Shown one piece after another: positions 21,943 to 34,143 of a stretch of 39,499 bases of DNA. Within the stretch, counting starts at the first letter, position 1, and each line of letters opens with the position of its first letter. A model generated the notes under the pieces. That model was given only the letters and a program-made list of their open reading frames with translations. It was not told where the DNA came from and did not search any database. Made by a program: the position numbers and the translations under genes. The stretch is from Folioceros fuciformis (taxonomy: Eukaryota; Anthocerotophyta; Anthocerotopsida; Anthocerotales), in NCBI GenBank assembly GCA_049999805.1, contig JBNGIO010006272.1:374975-414473 (forward strand), written 5' to 3'.

Positions 21943-22605
21943 ATGGCCCGGTCCACGTTCTTGGGAAACGCGAGATCGTTCGTGAGCAACGCTCTCGGTG
22001 GAGTGAAAGGGCCTACCAACTTCGCGGCATGGGCCTTTGCAGGTGTCGCTGCCTACTTCCTCTGGGTGAAGCCTCAGAGGGAGGAAAGGCAGCAGCAAGA
22101 GGTCAGTCATTGTGCTCTCAGCTGCAGCTGCTGGTTGCTGCTGCTCGCTTTTGTGTGCTAATTCAGGTTTTGCACGGGTTGGCCAGGATGAATATTTAGT
22201 CAAATTAGGTCTTGCAGGAAGGTGTGCACCTACTGGCGGATTGTATGTTAGCTTTCGTGTCGTGCTGTGCCCGCCCTTTGAAGCCTGTGGCAATGGTAGA
22301 GAGGCGATTTGCACAACCGCGGTTCGTGTTCAAGACATTCAATACCTCATGGTGATGCCCGCTTAGCTGATTTCCATGTCTGTTATTTGTTTATTGCATA
22401 TGCAGGAGAGGGCTGCTCGTGCAAGAGAGCAGGATCGCTTTCGTTATGCTGAGCGGACAAAGCCTACTCCTGATCCTCAGGTACAGTTACTGCTTTGCCC
22501 GCATTTTTATTGCCAGAGATTACACGTTGATGTGACCCTCTGTTGCTGACTGATCCTGGGCAGGAGACGGGGCTCATCCGGGGTAAAGGGAAGGATTTGA
22601 ATTAG
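21943..22605 (+). CDS. Small single-span membrane protein, 91 residues, 3 exons
   Basis: Exons 21943-22101, 22406-22480 and 22564-22605 join in phase 0 through GT-AG introns to give 91 residues ending in TAG. The N-terminus is MARSTFLGNARSFVSNALGG, basic and Ser-rich like an organelle-targeting or amphipathic segment. One hydrophobic helix follows at about 27-42 (FAAWAFAGVAAYFLWV), then a highly charged helix REERQQQEERAARAREQDRF and a tail with PTPDPQETGLIRGKG. The shape suits small plant mitochondrial inner-membrane proteins, and I believe similar short plant proteins with a YFLWVKP...PDPQETGLI pattern exist, but I cannot name a function. Clean splicing and the absence of stops argue that it is a live gene. 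It is convergent with the MSL gene. Confidence 0.8.
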
Positions 22606-23357
22606 GACTGGTCTCAGCTGAGATGTATTGATTTTGCCTGCAAGTTGGGGAAGGCTGGGAAAGGCCAGTGTAGGATCTCTAAATCTTATTTGTTAGAACG
22701 GGCTCATTCCCTGTCCAGTTCCCGAGCGGACGCAAAGAGCCAAGTAGTGTGACAAAGGACATGTAACAAAGCGTCATGTGGAAGGCGCATGGTCTGGATG
22801 AAGGTTATGCACAATTCATCTGACTCCAGTATCGAAGTTGTAAACGTGGAAGACGTGGCCACGGATTTTGTTTTGTACCGAGGAGCAAAAACGATCGCGC
22901 CTGAACGATGGAAATATGTGGCATTAGAATTGACACAGGAGGTTGGATACCATAAAAATATGCACTACGGATAATACGAATTTTTCAGGTCGGGGAATCT
23001 GTGTCAGGTGCCACAGTCTATATTCACACAACTGGCGCCGTACTACATCTGTTACTTTCGTTAGTGGTGTATGTGCAAGCAGCTTCCAAACGCAGCTTGC
23101 AAATGAATGTTGGTTTTGGTTTCTACTTACATCAGACTAGACATCGTGAACTTTTCTGCTAGTGCACAGGTCAGCCAATCTGCAAAACGTGCAGCGTCCA
23201 GAGTAGCGGCCACCCTACCATATATATATATTCCCCGTGGTCCGCGAAAGTGGCTCCTCCAGTCGCATCCATTCCTATCTAGAATTGACTAGCTCCATTC
23301 GCCTGGCTGACTTCGATTTCCAATCACCTGTATAAGTACAGTCCGCTGTCTACGCAG
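22606..23357. other. Intergenic region between convergent genes
   Basis: This holds the 3' ends of the small membrane protein gene and the MSL gene. A short TATATATATA run lies near 23221. I see no further gene. Confidence 0.6.
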
Positions 23358-26300
23358 TCAACTCGTACCGCCCCCATTTCCGTTTCTTGGAGTGACCAGC
23401 TCCCTAGGTTCTGTTGAAGGAGATTTATCATCGCCCAGAGGAAGTGTTCTCTTGGGACCATCCAAGGCAACGCCAAGAATCAACATATCATCCACGGATT
23501 GAGACCTTGGGATTGAAGAAACCACTGATGTCTGAATCCTCTGATCACTTGTTGAAGGCAACTCATCATCCAGCGGCAAAGTTCGTTTTGGCCCATCTAT
23601 GGCTACTCCAAGTAGGACATTTTCTTCCAAGGACTGGGGCATTTGCAGAGGAGGAACTCTCTCATCTGCAGCACTACCACTAGGAGCTCTGTGATTCGGG
23701 TGCATATATTCCTGCTTCTCTGGGACGCCTGAGGAAGGACCTTGCGGCCTCCATACATCATCACTTGCAGCATTTTCCAATCCGGCTAGTGAGTCTGTCT
23801 TTCCCTTCAATGATATCGGATCACTTGGTACTGGCGATAACGTATCAGCCCCCGCTTCTTTCATATGTAGCTCAGCATCACTCAACTTCACCTCTGTCGC
23901 CAGCACTTCATTCCCCGGTTTAGGTAGAGTCTTATCTCCGGGAGGCCTCTTCACATTCTGCGTCGTCTGCTCCTGGATAGTCTCAGCTCCTTTACCTGTA
24001 GTAATCTCCGTCCTCGTGACAGACTGTTCACTGGAATTCTTAGTCCCACCCTTCTCAATTCCATTCTTCACTCTCAACTTTTCATTGGAAGCTTTAACTG
24101 TGACCTTGTCCCCTGATGAAATATCACCATACGAGCCTGAGTCAAGAGGCCCCTCAGGAATCTTAGCTGGAGGCTTCTCAAATGCAGCTCCAAGAAGAGT
24201 AATATCTCCAGCATTGAGACCCATAGAGTCTAGACCCTCCAGCTGCGCCTTTGGAGCTGATGACTGGAGAGGCGCCTCGACAGCCGCTGCGACAGCTGCA
24301 GGCGTGGAAATACCTTTCGTGTCTGAAACCACTGTGACTCTCTCTTTTACCTCTGGCCCCTTCACATCAACACTAGCAACTACTTTGTCTTTCAGATCCA
24401 CTTTAGAACTGGAATCCGCCTCTTCTACTCCCAAGGAAACCTTCTTAGGTGAGTTGGATCTGTCGACCCCATTTTCAACAGACTCAGCTTTCACTTTCAC
24501 AAGCTCCTTATCGTCATCAGCACTAGTGGCAGCCGCTTCAACTAGGAGAAAGGGCCGGTTAGTCTCACTCCGAGCTGTAACATCGCGGAAGGGAGAGTGT
24601 CGAGACTCATTCTCATCCATAAGTCGCTGCACAGATCGGATTGGAGTAGCAAGACGTGCATGATGGTGACTGATAACCTTCAGAAGATCCAATAGTATCA
24701 CCTCCTGCAAAATTTCATGTCTGATGAGGTAAAAAACTGCAATAATCTGAAAGACAAGCCAAAATCTCTCACCACAAGCAGATTTGGGGAAGGCTTTCAT
24801 TGAGTGATCACCTTCACCCGAAGATACTCCTCAAAATGGGGGGTCTTCACAAAGCAGGACACCAAAATCTGTCATTGCAAATGACGCTCAGGATCAGGAC
24901 CTGTCACAGCTTCCAGGGCAAAAGGTTGGGAAAAAAAGGGAGCACTAAGAGGAAAGTATATAGATTCAAACACCACCAACCAAGAGTGCTTGATTTTCAG
25001 GATCAATGTTGTCAAAAAATACTCTCCGATGCAACCTGTGTTGCTCAACACTGGGGTGTTTTGCTAAGACTTTGCGCATGTCAGCTACAATGTGCTGCGC
25101 CCAACAGGAACGAGACACGCATCATAAGAGGCCATAGCAATTCCTCACGAATAGGTCCCTTGCTCTAACAAATTCCTCACGACATAGAGCTGCAAGATTC
25201 AAGACACCACTGACCTTTATTTTGTTGACGTCCAGGTGGCTGATGCCAAAATGAGTTTTAATTCGCCAATGGCTTTTTTGAGTCAAATTACGAACAACAC
25301 TGACAGTGAACTTGTGATTCGGTATGTGCACCGCCTCCCGATCATCACCCCTGATAACTGTAGGAGACCACCATCCAACATGCTGCACGACATAGGCAAG
25401 TCAACCCACGTGCATCTGCCTCCCCACCCCGATAAAGTGAAGCAATTGCGTTCAGAGCCCCAGAGCCGAGCCGAAAAACAATTTTGGCACACAAAATAAT
25501 CATTAACACAACCGCTACAGACATGGTGCACACCTCTACGGTCCCAGAAACTTCTTGACCTTCTATTTTCGTCTGGATCCATTCACTCTCCACAAATGGT
25601 CGTGTGGCATGTATCATCACACTGGAAAGAAAATTTGTAAAAATCTGAACCGTACAACACCAGAAGTTAAAACGGCATACAATCTCTGCTTACCGCACTC
25701 ATCCCTGCCACTGCAAATCAATTACAGCAAAATTATCCTTTAAGACGGGGAAATGAAACCGACAATTAGCTTGCAGGGTTCAAGAGAGAAAAATACCTCT
25801 CGACCAGCAAGTGTCAAGAGGACGGTTCCAAAACCACCGGCAGTGATCCACTTCTGGGTGGAAAATCCAAGCAGCTCCATGAACAAGCAAACAGCTGCCA
25901 CCCAAACTGATGTATAAACAGTATTCCCTATGAATTGCACTCCAACCTGAAAAAGAAATTCAGAGGATCAAGTATGTCAAGCTTAAAACGTGAAATCGAG
26001 CCCCCAAATTCCAAGAACAAGAAACATAAAATGGCCAGAGGAATGAGGCGGCATGCACGTACATTCCTAGCTTCTTGAGAATCTTGACGCTCCATCATAA
26101 TCTTCTGAATCTGCTGTGTAAGGCTGCAGCGGACAAGAAAACCTAAACCTGTTACTACAGATGTGATCGAGAAGTAGAGATAGAGGAGGAGTCCTACTGT
26201 CTACTTCAAGCCATCCACATAACCCATCTGATATGAGGCATCTCGACAAGTACGTGCATGCAATCCTAAGTTAGGAAACAAGATTACCTTGCCGTACACA

Positions 26301-27148
26301 CTGCAAAAGCCAGAACAGTTGACAGCGATCTCACAAAATTTACAAAACGTTGCTTGATGGCATTACTGGCTTCGGTTGACAACACCAGGGGGTCAACGGC
26401 TCTGCCACACATCGAATTGTTAGAAATTGTGAACCCAGTCAAGGAATACATCTCATATGCTAGAAGGTCACAGGACAGCTCTCAAGCACAATACCTGCAG
26501 ATAACGATCACTCCGACCCACAGAAGGATGGGTCTGATGTAGGAGGCCATGAGGTACTGAGTAAGGCTGTTCTCCCAGCTTTTCTCGTTTTTCTGCAAAG
26601 CCAACAGACAAGACCGGCGTACAACCGTGAGCACGGGCTTCGACAAAGGCCTTCACACGTATAAGCGGAACATTGAACGGCTGCATGAGGACCAACCTGG
26701 AAAAACGTTTTGCGGAGCTGTCTCACAAAAGGTCCAAGCCCCCATACCGAGAAGGCGATCAAACCAACTGCTGGGACAGTTTGCACCACCGTGGGGTGTG
26801 CCTTCAGAATCAAAACAGTCCTGTCCACCAATAGCCAGAAAAGTGAGTATTCCAGGAACTTCACAACCACAGAAGAGGATGGAAGGGTCAGCTTCGTCCA
26901 GACTAGCATCCCCCTAAAATACAAAGCCCTCCTTACCTAGCCAGCACCACACTCAACGCCTTCCCCGCTACCAGAGACGCCTGCTTGGTGTGTTCCTTAA
27001 CTACCGGAAGGTCGAACCCCAACGACGCGGACGCACACGGAACAGGCGCCACATGGCATCCCGCAGCTGCTGGCTTCATTTCCAATCGCCGCCAGAGCTG
27101 GGTGCACCACGGGTCTTGAAGCAATGCCGGCGTCCGTACCTGCGTCAT
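23358..27148 (-). CDS. MSL2/3: Mechanosensitive channel MscS-like, MSL2/MSL3 (plastid) type, 11 coding exons
   Basis: Plant MSL2/3 channels open under membrane tension in the plastid inner envelope. Exons (high to low): 26937-27148, 26697-26913, 26495-26592, 26288-26401, 26063-26123, 25797-25946, 25534-25644, 25215-25382, 24981-25094, 24812-24868, 23358-24704; all GT-AG, 2649 nt, 882 residues. About five TM segments precede the pore helix ([20 protein letters not shown], near 270-290). The MscS cytoplasmic domain follows, with [20 protein letters not shown] and [13 protein letters not shown]. The long tail (435-882) is low-complexity, rich in Ser, Lys and Glu, and carries the family's C-terminal motif twice ([19 protein letters not shown] near 792-811 and [19 protein letters not shown] near 837-856), plus a faint third copy near 600. 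The start is uncertain: ATG at 27148 or 27079, or an extra exon above 27254 (a donor GGGTGAGTAT lies there). Confidence 0.95.
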
Positions 27149-28360
27149 CACACCACATGGTAACGCCAAGCATCGCGAATTCAATTCAGAAACAACAACA
27201 ACAACATTCCACAACCCCAGAAAATCCCGCACAGAAGCGCGAGCAAAACAGCTTATACTCACCCGCCCTCCACAACCCAACGGGGCCGAGCCCGGCAGCT
27301 GCAACCCCAAACTCTGCCATTTTCTCCTCTGCACTCAACGGCACAAACTTCACTACTCAGGCACAAGATCAGCCAAGAACGCAGCATGAACAAAATCTGA
27401 CCCTCTTCCACACACGCACACATCAAACGGCGACTCTGCAACGTACACTAATCCCTGCGAACCGCTCCTGCTGCAGACTCCCCAGACCCCGCACCTGCCC
27501 TAGCTGCATAGAACCGAGTGCCGCCATGACAGACCACTAACCATACATCCCACCACTGTTCCGCCCAGTCACCCGCACTCGCCAATTGCCCCCTGCCCTC
27601 CGCGTCCAGCTGACCCCGCAGAAACCCACCAGCGCACTGCCTGCAAGCCGCGGGAAGAAAAAGCCCTAGATCCGACGCCCAATTCCCCAATTCCTCAACC
27701 CACGACGCTTGGCCACTATCCAGGGAGGCCGCGCGTGCATCCAGGCCATCACACTCGGGGAGGGAGAGTCCGAGCCCCAAGCCTCAGAGCCACCAAACCC
27801 CAGCCCCAGCCCCTGCACCTGCCGTTGCCCCTGCCCCAGCCCCAGCCCGGCACGCAGAATACGTCTATCACTTCAGCGGGCGCGTCGGGCAGAGGGCATC
27901 GGGGCGCACATGAAGCCCCTCCCTGTACAGCGCGCTTTATATCGCAAGCCTGGTTTATCCGACCGGAAGAGGAGGAGAAGAGCAGATGTCGAGTGGGCAG
28001 AGGGTGGTATATGCGTTCCACAACAGCTCGTCCGTCTTGCAATACAGCCAGAGTGTTAAGAGCAAGCCGCTAGCGGTTGCGGGTACGAAAGCCGAGGCGG
28101 ACTGGACGCGGCTACCACTGCACGTTCAGCGCAGTCCGTGTCGCCCAATAGGAAGCTCAACTGCAGCTACTGGACACCAGCCGGGCCACCCTTGTTTCCC
28201 TTCCCGGTGTGCCAATAATGGGCCTCTCACAGCCCTTCCCCACTTCCTTCCTTGCCTACAGACAAACACACGCCCCGGCTGTCCGATGCGCTTAACAACG
28301 GATACGCGTGTCCATCATGCCTCCTCCAATTGGAAATTTCTTGAATAAAATTCTTCTCTA
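27149..28360 (-). other. MSL leader and GC-rich upstream region
   Basis: The region is GC- and CpG-rich with CCAGCCC-type low-complexity near 27790-27855. A possible leader intron lies at about 27136-27254 on the minus strand (donor GTGAGTAT, acceptor GATGACGCAG). Open frames on both strands here are compositional. Confidence 0.5.
27934..27942 (-). promoter_or_regulatory. Possible TATA box for MSL
   Basis: GATATAAAG on the minus strand lies in the GC-rich region upstream of MSL, about 790 bp above the chosen ATG. If used, transcription would begin near 27905 and the leader would be long and probably spliced. The call rests on sequence alone. Confidence 0.35.
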
Positions 28361-28652
28361 AATCGGACCTCCCATCTACTACTCCCTTTACTTTACATCA
28401 CATATATAGAAGTATTTTGCATATTTACATAAACAAACCCTAGCTGAAGATAGCCTGATCCTGCCGCGGGGCCCGCCACCTCCATGGCATGGTGAGCCAT
28501 GCCCCTCCCCCTTCATCTCTCCTTTCTCCTATACCTACACAGTCCTCCCTTGAATACATACGGCCAGTCGTGTATCGACTTCGTCTCGCGAAACCGGGTT
28601 TGAGTTTTGCGCTAACACAGCGGTTTTGAGTTTTGAGCCTGCCTCAGCGGAA

Positions 28653-28759
28653 ATGTTCGAGACGGACGATGAGCGGGAAGATGAGGATCAGGACGAGGTT
28701 GACGAGGATTCCTACTCTCCCAAGAGGCGAGGGCGGGGGAACAACGATTGTCGTGCCAG
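28653..28759 (+). CDS. Possible first exon of an acidic protein
   Basis: ATG at 28653 opens MFETDDEREDEDQDEVDEDS followed by a basic stretch SPKRRGRGN, with a donor GTATGG at 28760. No later exon could be found before the contig join at 28949. Acidic then Arg-rich starts are common in nuclear proteins but also arise by chance. Low confidence. Confidence 0.25.
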
Positions 28760-28901
28760 GTATGGTTGCTGTAATTTCTGGAGTCCGCGTGGGAGGATGT
28801 TTGGGAAATTGGGGAGAACACGTTCTCTTTCACAGACCTCTTGCATGGAGCGATGGTACCAAGTCTGAAGATCCATAAGCACACCCTAACTTGTAGACGA
28901 A

Positions 28902-29005
28902 CACACATTGTGAGACACAAGGCATCAGCTGGAGTGCCTCACCAAGATNNNNNNNNNNCACACATTGTGAGACACAAGGCATCAGCTGGAGTGCCTCACC
29001 AAGAT
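28902..29005. other. 47-bp exact duplication around a 10-N gap (assembly join)
   Basis: Bases 28902-28948 are identical to 28959-29005, separated by ten Ns (28949-28958). Two contig ends almost certainly overlap here and were not merged, so the true genome likely has one copy. Confidence 0.9.
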
Positions 29006-29337
29006 TGAGTGAATCACACCTCGTGAGTTTGCAAGCTGTATCGTGCTTGGGAAATAGAGGTCCCTGAACAACAATTGCGTGCGTTCTTCTTACCGCTCAC
29101 CACAGAATAGCTTGTGGGAGCTTGAGATAGCTCTCCCATCCCCGTAATGAAATCTGGTACACGCATCTAAGGGATGAAAGCTGTCCGCATTTCCTTCTCC
29201 ACACTTGGCGTAGAGCTGTGTTTGTATTTGCTACATTTCCAATCCAGAGCAGTGACATCAAACAAACCAGGCGGCACACCCTGCACCACGAACGGGCAAT
29301 GTCTAACAATGTAACACATGTTTCTCGAACACATGTT
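29006..29337. other. No gene recognised
   Basis: Short open frames only. A 16-bp tandem duplication (AACACATGTTTCTCG) occurs at about 29312-29342. Confidence 0.4.
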
Positions 29338-30060
29338 TCTCGTTAAGAATCAATCTTCTTGACTATGTATTTCAGTTTTGAAGACTATATATTAGGGTTT
29401 TGATTTAGGCTTCAGGGGTTAGCCCCTAGTGTCCTATCATGGTTTATTTCCGTGTCTAGCGATAAATTAGGCTTTTCATTTTGTTTTTCTAAAAATAAAA
29501 ATGGTTCAATGAATTTGTCATGGTATAAATCTTCTTAACCTATAATGTAGTAGAGCAAAAGTGTAATAGATTAGCGATGTTGATACAACTAATTTATAGT
29601 GTAATAATAAATTAATTGAGTATATTTGTAGACTCTTTTGATCTCTCGTAAAATGATTTAGCTCTTTAATATTAGTATTGTATATTTATTTAGTAAAATA
29701 ATCTTATCTCAAGTAACTTGAATTTATTTAGTGATAATGTGTGCAATTAATATTAATCATATGTCTATCCTTATTTGTTATGAAATAATTTAGCCCTTAT
29801 GGCTTCCATGTCTATTCCTTTTTGGTTAGGTCTTTCTAGCTTTCACATACTTATCTTGTTCTATGGTCATTTTTTTACATTAATAAAGATAAGTAATTTT
29901 TTATCATGATAAAAAAAATTTATCCTCCTTTTTTTATGTTTATTATATAGTAATAAAAAATTCCAATTTCTAATTAGCATTTTAGAAAACGTTTGAAAAT
30001 ACAATTTTCTAACTACTTGACAAGTAGTATGGAATATCGATACAGTCACATGTTTCTGTC
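29338..30060. other. AT-rich island, no gene recognised
   Basis: The base composition is visibly far more AT-rich than its surroundings, with TTTATT, AATAAA and A/T runs (a run of eight A at about 29910, a run of seven T near 29930). No frame exceeds 60 codons. It may be a noncoding element, a matrix-attachment-like region or an old insert; the sequence does not decide. Confidence 0.6.
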
Positions 30061-31779
30061 ATGGAAAGTTTTTTCCAGCCAAATGATGTCTTCATTTTCT
30101 TGACCTTACAAACTTGCCCGCATCGATAGTAGGCCGCCATGTAGGCTTCCCGATGGGGAGAAATATGCAACTCTCATATGATTTTGTTTCTGACACTTTA
30201 ATCAATCATAACTTTATCCTTTTTTATTGGGTTTAGGGTTGCACAAGATGAATATACCAAGTAGCATGATGAGCATGCGGACAAAGTATTTAGGGTTCCC
30301 AGTAAACCTTGCTGCATTTATTTCTCGGCACTCACATATGTGCCTATGAGCCTCGTGTCTTACAAACCAAAGCACATTATACTTAAGGGTAATCGGCTTC
30401 CTCTACATACGATTTATGTCATGAGAATAAAGTTGCCTTCAAAAGTATCTTTGGTAGAAGCCATAAGTATTCGGCTATAAGTCAAGACACATACATTGAA
30501 TCCACATTAGTGCGACATAGCTTATGTAAGAGGCTAGGACATGTGGGAGATTGTCAACTTTGTTGCTGAATATTGTACTAGTCATTATCATGAGCCTTTG
30601 TGCATGTAGTGTAAGAAGTCATAATGGAGAGGTGGCAGAATTTGTCGAGGCACACCAGAGGGGTACTAGAGCTCTATAAGTAAGGTTGCTACGGATATGC
30701 TCTCTTATTGATTGAGAAGTTCAATGTACAATAGTTGGAAGAAGCTATTCTGTGCAAGCCATATCAGGCACGTGAACAATGTCAACTACAACCATGATTA
30801 CTATGATATCCCCTCGAGGGCAATGACATTTAGTTTTGTCCGTTATTGGGCAAGGAGCATTGCGTTTACAAAGCTTTGAATCAATAGGTCCCAAGTTGTC
30901 TTAGGATATTACTAAACACCTCTTCAACTATGAGGGGCACACAGTGGTATCCATTTTTTGATATAGTGAGCAGACAATTAAACAACTCTTGTGCTTAGGG
31001 AAAAAAAGTATGCCCACAAATAGAACCTCTAGTACACCATGGAGTTCTCAGGAACCTTGCGACATATTGTGCATGCAATATTACAATGGTCTTTCCTCCA
31101 CAGGAAATGGAAACATCCAACTATAGTGACCTCAAAAGCTTGCACTCCTCCATACATATTGATCTACTGTTAATGGGTTGAAAGAGGTGATGAAAACAAA
31201 TGCCCCAAGTCCCTAGGGGTTGGTGACTAAACTGCAGCCCAACCCTTTGTTCTTTAGGGTTTGTAACACCATCTTTAAAGTTAGGACTTAGACACATACA
31301 GGAAAATCTAGCAAACACATGCATCAGGGAGTATTGTCCAGGAGGAGGAGGCACATGCATGGCGGGGGGATTGTCAGGGAGGAGGAGGCACATGCATCGC
31401 GGGAAGGTAGCGAGGGAGGAGGAGGAGGAGGCGTTCACGCATAAACCACTCTACGCCGGCAAGGTGTGGAGCAATTTATGCATGCCACACTCCTCCTCCT
31501 TCTCTCTAGTATGCGACCTCTAAAGATGTGGATGCGTAGGAGTTGATTTGGCGACATAAACTAGATGTTACAGGTTTCTCAAAATAGTGTTGCGTGCTAG
31601 GGGTCCTATGTTAAGAGGTATTTTCTTCCCTTTGAGCAAGAGTTGTGTGGATGTGGTGCTCAATATGTTGAACGACTGGATGCTTCTAAGAAGCCCTCAT
31701 GTCATTGTCACAAGTCTCATTCCCATCCTCCTCTACTCCCAAACTCTATTGCCAACCTTCTCGAAGCGTTGTGCACAAA
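30061..31779. other. No gene recognised; small G-rich direct repeat
   Basis: Most of this is anonymous sequence with stops in all frames. At 31339-31405 the segment CAGGAGGAGGAGGCACATGCATGGCGGG is nearly repeated once, followed by (GGA)n, encoding a Pro-rich peptide on the minus strand that I consider spurious. Confidence 0.4.
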
Positions 31780-32404
31780 TGATGGAAATGATGGCTGGTA
31801 AAGTCTTGACATTTACCCTCTTTAGCAAAAAGGGGTTTGGCATTTCAACCTTCGTGTATGGAAGCTCGTGCAAGTTGAGAGACAATGAACAAGAAGGCAA
31901 AAGAAAGACAATGAACAAGAGGGCAAAAGACAGCTTCACAATTGAACACCAAATAAGCCACAACAACAACTAGGGTGCACTTACAGGTTCATAACAAATT
32001 GGACATAACTGCAGCTGCAACAATTAGGCAACAAGCACAATCTTCAACAAAACCATTAGAGACAAAAATCTTTGGTGCCATAAGGGTAGGCTTAGGCTCT
32101 ATAGCCAACCTTTTCAAAGAGTTGTGTGCAAATGACAGAAATAATGGCAAGCAAAGTCCAGACATTGACCGTCTTCATCAGAAAGGGGTTATGCATTCCA
32201 ACCTCCGTGTCTGACAACTACTGCAAGCCAAGAGACAGTGTAGCAAGAGGGTACAAGACAAGTTTACAAGTAAACACCGAACAAGCCACAACAGTAGCTA
32301 GGATTACACTTACAAGTTCACAACAAAATCAACGTTATTGAAGCTACAATGATTAGGCAACAAGGCAACCTATACCATCTTCCACAAAACCTCTAGAGAC
32401 TAGC
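31780..32404 (+). repeat. Tandem duplication of about 345 bp, second copy interrupted
   Basis: 31780-32090 and 32125-32404 share, in order, ATGA.GGAAATGATGG, AAAGGGGTT, CAAGCCACAA, CTTACA.GTTCA, GATTAGGCAACAAG and ATCTTC.ACAAAACC.TTAGAGAC. The second copy is cut at 32412 by the 6.3-kb element. A further related block (ACCATCTTCAACAAAACCACC...ATCTTTGATGC) appears just beyond the right end at 38717-38760 in the same orientation, consistent with insertion into this repeat. Confidence 0.75.
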
Positions 32405-32412
32405 ATCTCTAA

Positions 32413-32440
32413 CACGGTCTAACCCAGACAGGCGTATTCC
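32413..32440 (+). repeat. Left inverted end of the 6.3-kb element
   Basis: CACGGTCTAACCCAGACAGG followed by CGTATTCC pairs with the reverse complement of 38660-38687 at 22 of 28 positions; all differences are C/T or A/G transitions. Internal to this, similarity fades quickly. Confidence 0.75.
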
Positions 32441-32811
32441 GCCATTTTGGGCTTCGTGAGGTTTTGGTGCTGAAAACTCGTGTCGTATATTTGCATTTTT
32501 TGTGTTCTTGCCAGGAGAACCCGAAATGTGGCCTAAACGAGTGTTGAGTATAAACTTAATTATGAATTGTTTCCAAAGTACTAGCAAATTTGCGGGTGTC
32601 ATTGCAATCAAATACATGACAAAACCTTGTAATCTGGCGGGTATCACGTAATTCACGTGTTATCGGATTCCATGCAAAGTCATAGGTGCCTGAGCGATAC
32701 CTCATATCAGTTGACCCTATTCCTCAAAATTATTACCTATCAATATCTATTTGCATTTTTCAGAAATGGTGGCAAAACAGAACACCATTGACCCGGCGCG
32801 GAACAAGCGAG

Positions 32812-32835
32812 AGTGCACCAATAGACCGGCACACT
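32812..32835. repeat. Isolated 24-bp near-palindrome, left side
   Basis: AGTGCACCAAT, AG, then ACCGGCACACT: a copy of the palindrome found in the array at 36800-37118. Here self-complementarity extends outwards (AAGCGAG on the left, CCCGCTT on the right), giving about 38 bp in all (32805-32842). It lies 400 bp inside the left end of the element. Confidence 0.8.
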
Positions 32836-32938
32836 CCCGCTTGGGGCACATGTATGTTAAGTCGAAAACGACCCTTGACTTGCGCTAAATACAATAATTA
32901 TCATACCACTTTGTACTTACCACTTTTATCTAAACGTC

Positions 32939-34120
32939 TTACAAGTTTTCATTATTTTCAGGTGGCAGTGTATCCTGGTCGCGATTGAGGACGTAGAGGT
33001 TTTTGCGAATTAGAATCCTCGTTCGGGAGGGTAGCTGTTTTTGGCATGTCAAGTCAAATCCATATGCTAGAATAAAAGTGTCTTCAATGAATAATGTATC
33101 TTTGTGCTTCCAAAGTCTTCTGCTTGATCTGCGTCTACGATCGCCATGTAACCCTCTTGGCGAAGCTTCATGTGGTAAAATCATCTCTTCTTGGTAACAA
33201 CCCTCAAAGGCATCTGAATATTTGGTAACCCACCAGTGCACTTTGACATATGGTTTCTCACATGTAATATCTGCCTCTAAGACTTTGGCAATCCAAAACG
33301 GCCTATTGTCTTCGTGGGCCTCGCAAGGGACTGCAATCATATGCCCTTTTTCTATTTCGGTTATATCCTCGTTCAAACTGTCACGGTCGTCATTGAGGTC
33401 CGTCTCCCTACAGTATGCCCCCACATACATGTTTCTTCTGGGAATCTCGCGGATGCATGGATTGTGAACAACCATTTCATCTGGTACAGTAACGGGTGTG
33501 TTCAATATTTCTATTGCCTCCTGATTATACCACCGCCCTTTCGAATCAAGTTCTCTATCTACAGCGGAGTTTATAGAATGCACGATAGCCTCTTGCTCTG
33601 CCCAAATCCCATCCCACCATAAGTTCTCGCCTAGTCCTAAGTGTTGTCGTAATCGCACCTTCAGTTTTGATCTGATTTGTGCCAAATGATATTCAACGAC
33701 ATTCTCCGGAAATGTCCTTCGTTTTTTGCTCCTGGATTGTAGATGTAAAAATGGAGCAGCTTTGATATCTGTGTTCGGAATATGCTTCAGAAACTCGATA
33801 CCCTCATCTGGCAACCAAAAATTGTCTGTACAATATTGCTTCCCGCGCATCACTATTATAAAGCCCTGTTCACCACAGCTCTCGCTTGTGATCTTGAACT
33901 AGTGTTGGAACAAAATATTGTGCAGTGGGTGAATAGCAGATACATTCTTATAACCGGCTTTTCCGTAAGGTACAGGCCACACAAATCGCCGAAAGTCTGG
34001 CACCTTCTTCACTTCATGCACAGCTGGCGTAGGTGTATAAGAACTCTGCATAACAGCGATGAGTGCAAGTAAAGTCAATGCTTCTTTCCTTCCCAGAGCC
34101 GTCGAAAACCGAGAGAACAT
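32939..34120 (-). pseudogene. Transposon-borne protein with PFWIAKV/VKVHWW motif, one nonsense codon
   Basis: One frame runs from an ATG at 34120 (MFSRFSTALG) to a stop at 32939, about 393 codons, interrupted only by a TAG after NILFQH near 33900; the part beyond is a 304-codon open frame. Visible features are a basic patch RSKKRRTFPE, a Trp-rich stretch LWWDGIWAEQEA, an acidic loop DLNDDRDSLNEDITEIEKGH, then a compact segment HMIAVPCEAHEDNRPFWIAK and VKVHWW near codons 265-310, and a basic tail RRRRSSRRLWK. The PFWIAKV...VKVHWW pattern resembles the beta-barrel chromatin readers (BAH, Tudor or chromo-like) at the level of look only. I do not recognise the family. Lying head-to-head with the ParB/methyltransferase gene, it may be the element's partner protein or transposase accessory. 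Confidence 0.6.
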
Positions 34121-34143
34121 CTGGTCCACCTAGTCATGCGTGT

